A DNA stretch of 64,000 nucleotides from Limnanthes douglasii subsp. nivea (GCA_036936605.1 JAUPFV010000001.1:74295910-74359909); one strand, 5' to 3'; shown: positions 13,261-25,210, counted from the stretch's first letter. Numbers and translations are program-made. Notes: a model not told the origin generated them from the sequence alone.

Positions 13261-13294
13261 AGTTTTGGATAGTGTTATCTGGGTACCTTCAACT

Positions 13295-13310
13295 CTTATT
13301 ATGGTCGCCA
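13295..13310 (-). other. Primer binding site of the old Tat element
   Basis: Minus-strand TGGCGACCATAATAAG. Its first nine bases equal the primer binding site of the younger element (TGGCGACCACAGTGGGAG). It marks the inner edge of the high-coordinate LTR and fixes the element's orientation. The primer tRNA is not assigned with confidence. Confidence 0.6.
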
Positions 13311-13317
13311 ATCTAGT

Positions 13318-13690
13318 GAGGATAAAACTTACTCAAAGGGTATTTAAGTAACTAGGTGATATATTAAATTTATGATAGAATGTAGAGAGATAGTTGAGCT
13401 ATATTTAATGTTTAAAAAAAATAAAGTCTCTACCCTCTTAAATGTTGTTATTTTGAGTCCTTATAGTATGACTTTCGGTCCATCAGCCAATCGGGTCGGT
13501 CATGAATATGGGTCATATACTATAAGTCTAAAATCCCATTAACCATTAATTATTAGGCTTCGTAAGTAAAGATGCAACTATCACACGGATGAGTCAGTAG
13601 AATTTTTATTTTAGGTTTAAATTGCCCCGTCGAATAAATACGACCCAACTACTAATTATTGCACTCAAACAAATTCGACCCCATCATATA
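13318..13690 (-). repeat. LTR remnant, 5' LTR of the old Tat element
   Basis: Lies just outside the primer binding site. The outer part (13536-13690) is repeated at 5166-5325. The outer limit is uncertain because no target duplication could be found. Confidence 0.5.
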
Positions 13691-14469
13691 TAACAATCAC
13701 TCGGGGATTATCTGTGATAAATCTATGTTAATTGAGTGTGCGAAAAAATCCGTTATGAAATCTTATCCTTCATTCACAGTCATGTGCCATCCCATGTATT
13801 TGTATATTTATAATTCAGATAACAAATATTTTATTTGCAAATGATCGTTTTTTTAAATCAACCTTTTTTGCAGTATTTGTATATGTTACGCATGCTGAAG
13901 GAGTTATATGAATTAGTTTTCTTTAGGTCATGTGATATATCAAACAGACATGTTTCCAATGAGATTTGATCATCTATAATTATTTTTTCATGACTTTTAA
14001 ATCTCTTCCATGGCGTATGTCCTTGAAAAAATTCAATTGGTGGGTGGTTGTGTATGTTGGCAAACATATTTAACGATCACATATTATCACCTTTTACCGA
14101 CCAACCTACTAACCTAAAAGGACAATATATTTATTTTTGGATACCGGTTTATTTCCGTTTTTTATCTTTGTCGGCCAAGACTTTATTATAGCATCTGGAT
14201 CTCTCGCAAACATACATAACTTTAAGGGTTCCACATTTACAATCTAGATCGTACGTTCCAAGTATAATTATGAGGAGTAGTTTTTACAGACCTTTTTCAC
14301 CCACACGGTCATCAAATCTTCTTTGTAATACTCAGGGTTCTGAAAATCATAGTGTAATGTAATCCATTATCATCATTTAATTTCTACAATAAAACAACAA
14401 GACATGAGTTTCTTAAATATTATATTTATTAATAAATAATAATAAATTTTAATTTTATTATCATATACA

Positions 14470-14960
14470 ACAATATTTATATTATAGGTTAGAAAATAAT
14501 AATAACAAACATCTAAAGTTAATATTTTATAACGCTTCCTAACACAAGACAAGAACAACAAATGAGTCATGAAGAAACCAATAAACGAATGGTTGGAATG
14601 GTAAAAAATAATTCACTAGACTTTGCTGATATATTGTATTATGTTCATCAACTTTGTGATAAATAAGTTAGGTTATATTTCGCAAATATGACCATCAACT
14701 ACAGGTTTTACAAATATTGATCGCCCCATGTTGTATCATACATACTACACATTTCGTACATTATCAACATAAGGTTTCACATGTGTGTTTTAACTTAGGT
14801 TGTGTAATTTTGTCATATACTGTAGTATTTATAATATAGGTTACAAGATGATAAAAACAAACATTCAAAGTTAATATTGCAACAAACTCCTCCTAAGACA
14901 ACACAAAACAATAAATATATCATGGAAAACCAATAAACTAATGGTTAATTATATGCGGAG
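14470..14960. repeat. Pair of diverged ~135-bp direct repeats
   Basis: 14470-14610 and 14820-14960 share TATAGGTTA, AACAAACAT, AAAGTTAATATT and ACCAATAAAC-AATGGTT in the same order and orientation. They sit beside the MULE remnant and may be part of it, but no terminal inverted repeat was found. The DNA at 13.7-14.47 kb holds nothing recognisable. Confidence 0.5.
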
Positions 14961-14989
14961 TATTATTATCAAATAATTTGCATGGTAAT

Positions 14990-15180
14990 ATTATAATGAA
15001 CAACTCACATTTGTTAAAAAAATCTCATATTCATATGCAAAATGCAAATCGAACAAATTGCATGGTTATATTGTAGTGAACAACTCACACTGGGTTAACA
15101 AGAAACTCACGTTCAGTTAACAATGAACTCACATTTTCTTAATAAAGAACTCGCATTCCATTTTCTAATGTTAACTAAAC
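14990..15180. repeat. Short array of AACTCACATT-type motifs
   Basis: Repeated (A/G)AACTCACATT or AACTCGCATT motifs spaced about 20-25 bp, e.g. near 15002, 15085, 15105, 15128 and 15147. The same motif family is amplified at 16430-17110 on the other side of the MULE transposase remnant. Confidence 0.6.
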
Positions 15181-15229
15181 TCTCGGAGTCAATCAAATTA
15201 TAAGAAAAACATGAAACTAATCGTTGTTA

Positions 15230-16375
15230 CTGAAGAATGAAACTAACCATTGTTGTCGTCCATTCCTACGAGAGACAACAATACACCTTTACACTTGCTG
15301 GTTAAAAAGGTTCAATCAATATACACAATTGGACGACATGAATGGAAACCTTGAAGATATGAACCGAATGCTATAAAACGACGCTTGAAGATGTTTCCAG
15401 CTGATAATTCCAACTGGCAGCCGATAGTAATATCACGGTTCATTAATCGTTTGTAATATCCTCTTAGTAAACTAAATGAACTAGAACTATCACTGAAAAA
15501 ATCCCCTCATTGCCTTCTCTAAAGCATTCCATGACAGACTGTATGAGATGTCTAAACCGTAGTCTTGTTTGACAGACGATTGTATGGTTTTGGTTGTCAA
15601 TAAATGATATGTCAGGATATAATTTTGAATTTCCTCCGCAATCAAATCCGATTTCAAATGCCTATGCCTCTTATATTTTTGGGAGAACACGGGGCTGCAA
15701 GTATGGTACAAAACATATTGCTTAATTATCATTAAGCCAATGCTGGAATCATCTAATGCATAAAGTCTTCATTTACATCCACTTGAGACTTTATTTTCAC
15801 AATAAGCAATGATCTTGCTTGATGTATTGTGCATGTATTTGAAAGGAAAAACATGCTCTAAAGCATATCGGTATAAAGATAACCTTAAAGCTGCAGCACC
15901 TTCTTTAAAAACTTGACCAACCCCTATGATAACATCAGCCCAACCACTAATAGCAAGTTGTTTTTTTCTCTGATTATAATTGACTAAAACCATTATTACT
16001 CTCCCCATTAGTTAGTTGATTACGAGAGGGTTCTCCTAAACTTATGCTAAGGTGTTTACGCTTTTGACCAGAACCCTTATCACCATAACCTTTATCAAGG
16101 ATTTGTTGTTCCATGACAAAACTAACGCATTTTAAAATGCTCGAAATTAAGATATAAATCTAAAACAACAAAATCCTTCTCATTATTAAATAAACAATTA
16201 TCGTGGTCACTTTAGGAGTAAGTGACAATGTAGTTACCTCTGACTAGCTCTTCCCATATATTTTCCACGTACTCTTGAATAATTTGAAAGTTTTCAAACT
16301 CTGTGAAAGGCACAATTGCAGTTTGGTGACCATGTTTAAAAATACAAACTCGAGGTTTAAGCATACCTTATCCTG
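15230..16375 (-). pseudogene. MULE (Mutator-like) transposase, N-terminal half, broken
   Basis: Minus-strand fragments follow the MuDR order. An N-terminal piece at 16.37-16.2 kb is weakly matched. The DNA-binding domain is at 16008-15769 (YRYALEHVFPFKYMHN, ending near SSGCK at a stop) and continues at 15732-15490 (RHLKSDLIAEEIQNYIL, VKQDYGLDISYSLSWNALEKAM). The start of the catalytic domain lies at 15480-15230 (GNIFKRRFIAFGS, then CRPIVYID before a stop). The first catalytic Asp sits next to that stop; the rest of the DDE core is absent. At least three stops interrupt the frame. MULE transposases cut and paste DNA in the nucleus; this one cannot be functional. Confidence 0.8.
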
Positions 16376-16429
16376 TATTGAACAATTATAAAGAAGTCAC
16401 GTGACATAAAAAATACCAATAGGTTAGTT

Positions 16430-17110
16430 AATAATAAACACAACTCGCAATACTACAATCAAACAACTCACTAAGTCAAGTAACAAAAGAACTCGCTTAT
16501 ACGATAATCCAAGAAACTTGCATTATCAGCTTAATCAATACGACTCGCAATTATAATGTACACAACTCTCATTGTGAATATTATACAAAGTACACGCAAT
16601 AATATACACAACTCTTAAGTTCTAATTTAATCAACAATAACTCGTGTTATTAACGTTATCAATACAACTCTCAGGTTCTCGGTGTAATGAACATAACTCA
16701 TATTATCAACTTAATAAATACAACTCTCACTTTCAAAATATAATGTAACACAACTCTAATTGTGAATATTATATAAAGAACACGTTATAATGTACACGAC
16801 TTTCAAGTTATGATTTAATTAACAATAACTCGTGTTATCAACGTCATCAGTACAACTCTTACGTTCTCGGTGTGATGTACACAACTCACATTGTAAATAC
16901 TCTACTAAGAACACACAATAATGTACAAAATTCTCAAGTACCAAATTAATCAGCAAAATAACTCGCATTATAAACAAAACACAACTAGCATTTGTGAAAT
17001 GCACTAAACTCTCATGTTCATATACATAATATAAACCAAACAACTCCCTTTTTCTAAACATAAAAAACCAAACAATTCGCATACAAATCCAAACAACTCG
17101 CATCATATAC
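16430..17110. repeat. ACAACTC-motif tandem array with ~188-bp higher-order unit
   Basis: The motif ACAACTC(G/T/A)CA and variants recur every 20-30 bp. A larger unit of about 188 bp is duplicated: 16551-16735 resembles 16737-16925, sharing TAATCAACAATAACTCGTGT-like and GTTCTCGGTGT segments. The array lies directly upstream (minus sense) of the MULE transposase remnant and resembles subterminal repeat arrays of some Mutator-like elements; that link is inference. Confidence 0.7.
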
Positions 17111-17129
17111 CACACATGCCTGGACAACT

Positions 17130-18060
17130 ATAATGTCGAGTCTATATATCTTTTCTAGCCTAAAAAACACATCAAATACATTAAAAACAATATATAACTT
17201 ATTAAACAAAGATTAAATTCTTAAATTTCCCTAATGAACACATGGTCGGCTTCAGAATTGTAAAAAGAGCTCTTTTTTTTTTCGTTAGCAGATTTCGCTC
17301 ATCAAGTTCTTATTTGATCTGCCGCTGTTAATACCACAATATCCATCTTTTTTGGGTTAATGGTAATGGTCTCCATGGTGAATCGATCATTCAATATCCT
17401 TTGACTTATGAGACGACGGAATGGAAGAAAAGTAATGAAACATGCGATGGCTATGAATAACCTCCTTTTACTTTCTCAATAAAAAAACCTTTGACCTTTG
17501 TATTCGTTCGCCAAATCTTGTTCAGTTCCTTCCAAGCTCGGTTTTGTCTGAATCTTCGTAGAAGAAGAAGCGGTTCACCAGCCAATACATCTAGGGTTAA
17601 TCCAAAAATAAAAAAATGACCTAACAACTAGTAGCTAGAAACGAGTAGTTATAAAAACGAGAGGAAGAAAAACATCGATGAACGTTTGATCGACTAATAT
17701 AACCTAAAAAACAGTAGTTCGATGCATTTTATATATACATTACATAAATATACCGACTTTAAGCTCGTCGATCAACGGAATATTCTATTTTGTTTTTGTT
17801 GTTTGTAGGGTTAAATTTGTTAGAAGGCGACTATACGTTTTCAATTTTTTTAAAACTAGAAAGGTGAATAAAAACAAAAATTACACTTTATATAGTTGGT
17901 ATATGGTATTTATGGTATTAAAACAATGTCGGAAATAGGAGTTAGATAGTTGAGATATGTATTAAAAAAGTATTAAATGAATGTATAATAGTTGAGTAGG
18001 AACTTTTAGATGTAATTTAGCAATAAATAAAGGCGTTGAGGTTTGGATCGGGTCACCGAA
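17130..18060. other. Intergenic DNA upstream of RPL7
   Basis: No coding potential seen. The distal part may belong to the MULE element. The proximal 200 bp merges into the RPL7 promoter. Confidence 0.5.
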
Positions 18061-18078
18061 AAGCCTTTAGTCAGGAAA

Positions 18079-18200
18079 GGCCCAAACGAGTCTAAAAACA
18101 ATAAATCCATTAAAATGGGCTTCTGGGTCGATAAGCTCACACATACTCCACGGATTCTATTTCAAAACCGGTCTCTCGAGGTCTTCACGTTAAACCCTAA
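18079..18200 (+). promoter_or_regulatory. RPL7 promoter: two site II motifs and a telo box
   Basis: GGCCCA at 18079-18084 (reverse of TGGGCC) and TGGGCT at 18116-18121 are site II-type motifs. AAACCCTAA at 18192-18200 is a telo box. This combination is characteristic of plant ribosomal-protein and other growth-linked genes. A pyrimidine-rich stretch at about 18211-18262 follows and is a likely transcription start and leader. No TATA box is evident. Confidence 0.75.
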
Positions 18201-18263
18201 CTAAAACATACACCTCCACTCCTCTCTGCGAACTCTCAGTCTCTTTCTTCTTCGACCCTTCAG

Positions 18264-18372
18264 GTAACACCATCTATTTTCCTCCTACTTTCTCATGTAG
18301 ATTACTTTCTATTTGGCTGCCGAGAAAAAGTATCCTACTTTTTGTTTTGAATATACTCGATTTGTGATACAG
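18264..18372 (+). other. 5' UTR intron of RPL7
   Basis: CAG|GTAACACC at 18261-18271 and GATACAG ending at 18372 give a 109-bp intron that ends 12 bases before the first ATG. Leader introns are common in plant ribosomal protein genes. The frame also stays open through this intron, so an unspliced transcript could start upstream, but splicing is more likely. Confidence 0.65.
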
Positions 18373-18384
18373 ATAGTAGAGAAA

Positions 18385-21191
18385 ATGATGGCCGAGGAGG
18401 AGAAACCATTGGAATACATACCGGAGGTTATACTGAAGAAGAGGAAGAAGAAAGATGAGATAGCTATTACGAGGAGGAAGCAGTTGGAGTTAGGCAACCA
18501 TGGGAAGAAGAAGCATAAGGTTGCAGATATCAAACGGCCTGAAGAGCTTGTGGCCGAGTTTAGGGCCAAGGTAATTTAAGATCGAAAAATTCGTGTGCTT
18601 CTCAGGCTTGACGCGTACCTTTATCACCATTAGTATATTCATACAAATATCAAGAGATTATAATTCTGAGGTTGTTCAAATGGAAACAAGAACAAAACTC
18701 TTATCTAAGTTGAGAGTAGTGATGACTTTTTGCCCTCGTTTATGCTTCGCTCGTCATACTTGTTCATTTGTTGAGGGTTTTCAAATGTTTAGTGAGTTAT
18801 GTTGTTAATCTTAAGTACTCCTTTGCTTTTCTTTTAAGGAATTGGATCTCATACGCATGAAACAAAGGGAGAAGAGACCTAGAGCTGCATTGAGGACACC
18901 AAAATCGAATTTGCTCTTTATTGTACGCATTCAAGGGTAGGTTATGATATGAACAAGACTGTAATTAGGGTCTTCGCTGCTCTCTCTTTCAGTTTCTCAT
19001 TATGTTTTGTTCATATTTAGCAAAAACGATATGCACCCGAAGCTAAGGAAGGTGCTACACAAACTCGGCTTGAGAAAAACTTTCACCGGTATCTTTGCAA
19101 AGACGACTGATAATATCATGGAAATACTGCAAAAGGTGGAGCCTTATGTCACCTTTGGGTAAGAAAGACACATCCTCCCTTCTGGTTATCTTTCATCTTA
19201 CAATAATTTTTGTAGCTGATAAATTATGAATCTGGTTATTGGGTTTGAAGAAACTTGTAGAATGCTATTTTCTAGGAAAGCAAATATACCTACTTCTTTA
19301 TCACTAGATAGTTAAATGCGACTTCGGATTTAGGACAGTTTAAATGCCTTAAGGCACCTTTCTTTTTTGCTTATGAATTGTATCTCAACCTCTATTTCCT
19401 TGGTCTTGAGCACATGTGTTTTCTGTTAGCTATTCCATATCTAAGATGTTTAAGTTTATAGTATTTATAAAACGAACTAGTTGGAAACCAGAATCACTTA
19501 AGATCAGTTAATCCTAAATTCATTAGTTGATCCGATCAGTTAAGATCTTATGTGAGGGTGAGCCTCCATGCTGCATTAGCTATTTAGTGGCTGCAGGAGA
19601 AAAACCAATGGTCTACTACTGTAATAGGATAGTGTCCAGTCTAGTATATATACTGGCATTTAAGAAAATTATTATACCCAGGGCTTCAAATTTCTAAGTT
19701 GGGTGTTTTCTGTATCTTAAATGATACAAATGAGTAAATACAAAATACAATTAAGTCTTTAGTCTGAATCTTGTATCTGCAGTAGACGACCTTTGTTGAA
19801 AATGGTCAATTTTTTCTAGGTAGATGGATAGATAGGGTTTTGTAGCACGTGTAAGATAGATGTTAATGGTCTTGTGTGACCAATATAGATTAAGTATATT
19901 AGTTATTGCATTTATCTTCTCAGACTTGTTTCAAGTGATTCCTGGTTGGTTCTAGTAATCCATATTATGTTATAATAGTTAGCAGGGGAGTCAAATATAT
20001 ATGCTCAAATTACTTGACTGCTGCAGAATGTTTTGACAGTTAGGGCTGCGGTCGGTTCGTGAATAGTTTTTCTATTTTCATTTTCACTGAAGCTCGTCAA
20101 AAAATTATTTTCAATTTCAGAGAAATAGGAAACTTGTCTGGTTTGGTTGTTGAATATGAGAACTGTTTTCATTTTATTAAAATTTGTATTTTAGACAGCA
20201 AAATCAAAAATATATCTAGATACGCAAAAATATCAACATGTTATAGTAAACTGTTCTCAATTCATAGTCTACTATCAAATAGAAACACACAAAAAAAGGG
20301 TTTTCCTAGAAAACACTTGTGTTTTTCTCCAAAACAATCTTCATTTTCATTAGCCAAAAAAGGTTTTCACATCAGTTTCTGTTTTGATTGAAAATGAAAA
20401 CAGAGAGCAGTGGAACTGAAAACAGAACTAAACTCGGCCTAAACGTGTCTGGGTCAATCCTTCATACGGCAGCATACAGTACTGGCTTGTCCTACAATAT
20501 ACCAGAATCCAATCTTTTAAGGGTCTTGGTTAATAGGGTCAGGCTAAAGTCTTTATCCCTTGTCTTATGAGCTGAAATGCAGATACTGAACTAGAGAATT
20601 ATGAGAGGGTTTGTTTCTTGCAAGAAGAGAATCCAAACAAAGTTACAGATTTTGGTTGTTAGTATAAAAGAATTTATAAAAGTTTTGTAAGTAGCTTATT
20701 TTATCTCAGAAATCTACTTGCGCAGATTCAAAAGTTTCCCTAATTATGAAATCTTAGTTTCATCGATTTTTCCTTCACATAAATTGCAGATACCCTAACC
20801 TGAAGACTGTGCACGACCTGATATTCAAGAAGGGATTTGGCAGGACAGACAAAAAAAGAGTTCCTCTCACAGATAACAACATTATTGAGGAGGTACATGT
20901 TCAATTGTCAATACCTTGAGGTTATATTATCTCTGCTGTCTAAGTCAATTTCTGATACATATAATGTTTGTACGACAGGAACTAGGAAAACACGGGATTC
21001 TTTGTATTGAAGACATGGTACACCAAATTGTTAATGTAGGCCCACATTTCAAGGAAGTTGTTCGGTTCTTGGGACCTCTTCAGCTCAACAAGCCACAAGG
21101 ATTGCAAGGTAAGAAACAAATATTCAAGGATGGAGGAGAAACGGGTAATCGTGAAGATCAAATTAATGATTTAATTGCAAAAATGAACTAA
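18385..21191 (+). CDS. RPL7: 60S ribosomal protein L7 (RPL7/uL30 family), five coding exons
   Basis: Structural protein of the large cytosolic ribosomal subunit, eukaryotic uL30. Exons: 18385-18570, 18839-18936, 19021-19158, 20790-20892 and 20979-21191, all with GT-AG introns and phases that fit; the total is 738 nt (245 residues plus stop), the usual plant length. Two ATGs stand in tandem (18385, 18388); I chose the first, though the second gives the common MAEEE start. The N-terminus is rich in Lys/Arg (KKRKKKDE, GKKKHK), followed by DIKRPEELVAEFRAK, FIVRIQGKNDMHPK (exon 2-3 join), PLTDNNIIEE, RFLGPLQLNKP and the C-terminal GGETGNREDQINDLIAKMN. It is most like the plant L7-1 subtype. All exons are open and splice sites intact, so it is probably functional. 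Intron 3 (19159-20789) is unusually long and holds a possible MITE. Confidence 0.95.
20041..20440. mobile_element. Possible MITE inside RPL7 intron 3
   Basis: The ends are imperfect inverted repeats: TTAGGGCTGCGGTCGGTTCG at the left, and the complement of the right end reads TTAGGCCGAGTTTAGTTCTG. TTTTCATTTTCA also occurs about 45-60 bp in from each end in inverted orientation. No clear target duplication was found. Its open frame 20059-20391 is accidental. Confidence 0.35.
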
Positions 21192-21621
21192 CAGTTTCTC
21201 ATGTGTATGACACCCATCTTCCCTTTTCTGAACTGTATGATGTTTCATGTATTAGAGTTTAATTATACTTTCCTTTCTAGTGAACTTGTATGTCCCAGTT
21301 TTGAAGTTATTATAATCAGTTTGATGCATCAGCTTCTCCTTTCAAACCTAATTTCAGGTGAAAATCAAAATTAATCTGATAGATATACTATAGATCATTT
21401 CAGAAAATGTCAAATCTATATTCCGTTATTTCCTTGATGTAAGATCTATTATTGTTGTCCTTTCAGTATTTCACATTAAATATAAGAACTGGTGTTTTAA
21501 CATTAAAAGAGTTGTTGATCGGTAACATGTTTTGTAAAAGAGACAGAAAGTCACTTCATTTTCATACCCTGTCTTGATCGGGAACATTTGAAGATCGGAC
21601 CCTAAAATGCAACTTTTATAG
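21192..21621. other. RPL7 3' flank
   Basis: AT-rich downstream region, presumably with the RPL7 3' UTR and polyadenylation site. No single convincing poly(A) signal stands out and no other gene is seen before the hAT element. Confidence 0.5.
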
Positions 21622-21697
21622 CTTCGAATCATAGTTATTAATAGCGCAATAGCGATGCGAGGCACGCTATTTGGGCTATAGCTCAGCGCAAAAGCGG

Positions 21698-21790
21698 TGC
21701 GCTATAGTCGGTCCATTGTAGAAAATTGAAATTAGAAAAAAGTTGCGTTATAGTCGGTCCATTGTAGAAAATTGAAATTAGAAAGAAGTT
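21698..21790 (+). repeat. Tandem duplication of ~47 bp in the hAT 5' subterminal region
   Basis: The block from GCGCTATAGTCGGTCCATTG through ATTAGAAAAAAGTT is repeated immediately with one or two substitutions. It is part of the left subterminal region of the hAT element. Confidence 0.8.
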
Positions 21791-22307
21791 AGACCAGTCG
21801 TGAACCCTAGAATCCTTGGCGTTTCCTATATCTCTTCCATTGACATCGACTGAACTTCTCCATATTCTCATCAACAACCATCTTCTCTTCAACAACATGT
21901 ATTTATTTTTCTTCTTCCTTCTTTAATTTTCTCTTTTTTCGATTTCTTCTCTCTTCTCATTCAAAAATGATTCTTTAATGTTCTCTCTTTAATTCTCAAT
22001 ACAAAAATATAAATGTTTAAACTTTTCTAAAATACATACGGGTTAAATTATTCTAAAATATATACAGGTTCAGATGGGTTTTAAATAAATGTTCTTTACG
22101 ATAAATGTTATATACATGTTTTAAATATACAGGTTTTATAGACGGTTTATATTGAACTTTTCTTTAATTAAAATTTGTATCCTAACGGTTACATTTTATC
22201 CTCTGCTCCTGCTTTCAAAAATTCTTTCTTTACAACTCAGTTTCTGTTTTTATTTCATAATCTTACTCCACTATTTTAAATTTTTGTTTTTATTTTTTAA
22301 TCTAGTA

Positions 22308-24745
22308 ATGTCGAGTCAAGAGAGAGATATAGGGTGGAATCATGGGACTTTGGTCGATCCTAAAAATGCGAAGTTAGGTATAAAATGCAATTATTGTTCA
22401 AAAATTACCAAAGGAGGGATAACTAGCTATAAACAACATCTTCTTGGAGGATATAGGAATGCAGCTAAGTGTAAGAAGGTTCCTGAATGTGTTAGGCAAG
22501 AAATAAGTGATCACTTACTAGAGAAAAAAAAACTCTAAAAAATCAATGGAGTCTATTCCTCACTTTGATAACGTTGCTGATGAAGAAAGGGAGTTAGAAA
22601 ATCATGATGAAGCACAGTCCAAGAGATCCTCTAGTACCTCATCAAATAGGCCACCAAAAAAGCCATCACAAATGGGTCCTATAAATTGGTTTTTTTCGAA
22701 AACCAGTGACAAAAACTGCGACAATAGTACTAGTGATGCAGTCCCTAGTTTTTGTGAAACAAAAAAAATTAAGAGATGCAACGGTATCGCATTCAATGCT
22801 GTTCAGTATGATAGTTTTACTCCAATGATTGAAGCAATTGGGCAATATGATCCAGGCATGAAATCGCCAAATTTTTATGAGGTACGAGTACCATATTTAA
22901 AAAAAAATTTGAGCATACTAAGCTAATTATGAAAGATAATGAAGAAGAAAAAGCCAAGTATGGTTGCTCATTGATGGCAGATGGTTGGAAAGATAGAAAA
23001 GGAAGAGCTTTGATCAATTTCTTAGTTAATACTCCACGAGTGGCATGTTTATTGAATCAATTGACGCCTCAGCTTATTCTCACACGGGATAAAAAATGTT
23101 TCAATTGTTGGATGCATTTGTAGAACGTGTTGGAGAAAAAAATGTTGTTCAAGTTGTTACGGATAGTGCGAGTAACAACGTCTTCGCCGGTAAGAAGTTG
23201 GAAGAAAAATATCCTAATTTGTATTGGACTCCATGTGCTGCCTACTGTTTAGATTTGATGTTCGAAGACATATTCAAGCTGCCCGAATTAAAATGAACGC
23301 TTGAACGGGCAATTCAAGTGAATGGTTATATATATAATCATACGGCTGTCTTAAACATAATGAGAGAATTCACGGGGAATAAAGAGATGATTAGAACAGC
23401 AAAAACACGGTTTGCTACTGCATTCTTAACTTTGAGAAGATTCTATATTCAACAAGCGAATTTGAGAAAGATGTTTACATCTTCGCAATGGACAACTAGT
23501 AAGTTTGCAAATGAGTGTCAAGGTAGACATATAGCAAGTATAATGCTAATGCCTATATTTTGGAGGAATGTTCTTTATTCGGTGAAATTGGACGGTCCAT
23601 TAGTCGAGGTTCTTCGATTGGTAGATGGAGAGAAAAACCTCAAATAGGTTATATTTATGAGGCTATGGATAGGGCTAAAGAGAATATCGATGTTTCTTTC
23701 AATAAGAACGAGGATAGATATAAAGAAAATTTTGAAATCATCGATAAGAGGTGGAATTGCCAACTTCATCGACCTTTACATGCTGCTGGTTATTTTTTAA
23801 AACCTCAATTTTTTTATTCGAATAAGGAAATTGATGAAGATGAAGAAGTCATGAAGGGTTTGTATGAATGCATGTTAAGGTTGGAGCCAAGTTCAGAGAT
23901 TCAAGATGCATTTCAAGCAGAGCTTCCAAAATATACAGGAGGTGAAGGAGTTTTCGGAATGCCTATGGCTGTATGACAAAGAGCAAATTTATCACCAGGT
24001 AAAATTATATACCATTAGAATGGTTTTTAATATAAGGGCAGATATGAAATATTATTAACATGGGCTATGTTTACTATTGATTAATAGCGGTATGGTGGGC
24101 TAACTATGCATCATCGACACCTAATCTACGAAGGTTTGCTATCAAAGTGTTGAGCCTTACATGTAGTTCTTCCGGTTGCGAACGTAATTGGAGTGTTTTT
24201 GAACATGTAAGAACAATTTATTCGTTTATCATTCAATAGTTTCGTAATTGGTCTTGATATGTATCTCTTATTGTCTAGCTTCATTCCAAGAAACAGAACC
24301 GATTAGAGCAACAAAAACTTGACGACTTTGTATCTATCAAATACAATCGAGCTTTACAAAGAAGATATGATATGAGGGATACCATAGATCCTATTATATT
24401 AGATGAAGTTGTAGATGAGGGAAACAAGTGGGTTGTTGGAAGAGTGGAAGAATCGGATGAAGAAAATAATACTCTTGTTCATGAGGATGATTACTTGACT
24501 TGGAGTCAAGTTGCAAGAGCTAGTGGGGTTAATGAACCTTATTACCCTCTAAGAAGTCAAGAGAAGCTAGTTCATCGAAGAAGAAATCAACATTTACATC
24601 TTCTTTAAATCTTATGGATGAAGATGATAATATTTTCGATGAAGAAGATGGCCAAGAAGAAGAACGGGATTGTAATTGTTATAAATTGGTCAATGATGAA
24701 GATAATGATGAAATCTACGATGCTATGTCCGATGATGAAATTTAA
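22308..24745 (+). pseudogene. hAT transposase with BED zinc finger, DUF659 and dimerisation domain, frameshifted
   Basis: Begins at ATG 22308 (MSSQERDIGWNHGTLVD) with a BED finger (CNYC near 22387, then H and C residues). A frameshift in an A-rich run near 22520-22545 follows. The DUF659 part starts near 22930 (YGCSLMADGWKDRKGR) and continues at 23096-23296 (VVTDSASNNVFAGKKLEE, YWTPCAAYCLDL) after another frameshift. A TGA at 23294-23296 sits where the family has Arg. The frame 23318-23640 (TRFATAFLTLRRF) shifts again into 23640-23976. The C-terminal dimerisation part (IKVLSLTCSSSGCERNWSVFEH) lies between probable introns (about 23999-24089 and 24208-24280), then KYNRALQRRYDMRD. There are at least five breaks, so it is non-functional. 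Confidence 0.85.
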
Positions 24746-25210
24746 GTTTGGTTAATTGTTTGATTTATGAATGATTTAAGTTATCTTTTTAGGATATGTC
24801 TTTTTAGAGTTTTAATATTAACATATTATTTATATTTATATTATTTTATGTGTGTGCGCTATGTTTACGAATAGCGCGCACTAATCGCGTCGCTATGCGC
24901 TATTGCCCCGAAGACCCTTTGCGCTACGCTGCGTTAAACGCTATTAATAACTATGCTTCGAATTATTCCAAGAATTATCTGTTTCAGATTTTATCCTTTT
25001 ATTTGAGTATTCTCTATATTCCTATATAAGTATATTTGCTAGTTTTTTTTCCTTCATTAATACTGTTTTTAAAAAATTAAATATAGTCACTATTTTCATA
25101 TATATAAATATATATAAATTTTAGATTCAACTTTGAAAATATAGATGAAGCGTGGTGTTGATTTTGAGCTTAAAATCAACAATAAAATAAATTAATGGTT
25201 AATTAAAAGA

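Larger units (their letters stand above)
5166..13690 (-). mobile_element. Old, degenerate Ty3/gypsy Tat-lineage retrotransposon
   Basis: Read on the minus strand the order is LTR remnant (13690-13318), primer binding site (13310-13295), gag (about 13.2-11.5 kb), protease (11.2-10.8 kb), pol remnants (10.7-9.3 kb), minisatellite (9.3-8.96 kb), divergent plus-strand gene (8.7-5.86 kb) and a second LTR remnant (5325-5166). Every part aligns by translation with the nearly complete element at 51.2-61.7 kb. All frames carry many stops and most of the RT is deleted, so it is an ancient insertion. Outer limits are set only by the 150-bp direct repeat and are approximate. Confidence 0.8.
21630..24955 (+). 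mobile_element. hAT DNA transposon, complete ends
   Basis: Perfect 17-bp terminal inverted repeats: CATAGTTATTAATAGCG at 21630-21646 and its complement at 24939-24955. The 8-bp target duplication CTTCGAAT is at 21622-21629 and 24956-24963, the length typical of hAT. Subterminal regions are rich in GCGCTAT/ATAGCGC motifs, likely transposase binding sites. The 3.3-kb interior carries a hAT transposase gene in plus orientation that is now broken. Confidence 0.92.

Noticed and set aside
20059..20570. Two open frames inside RPL7 intron 3
   Set aside because: They lie within an intron and a probable MITE, with no recognisable domain.
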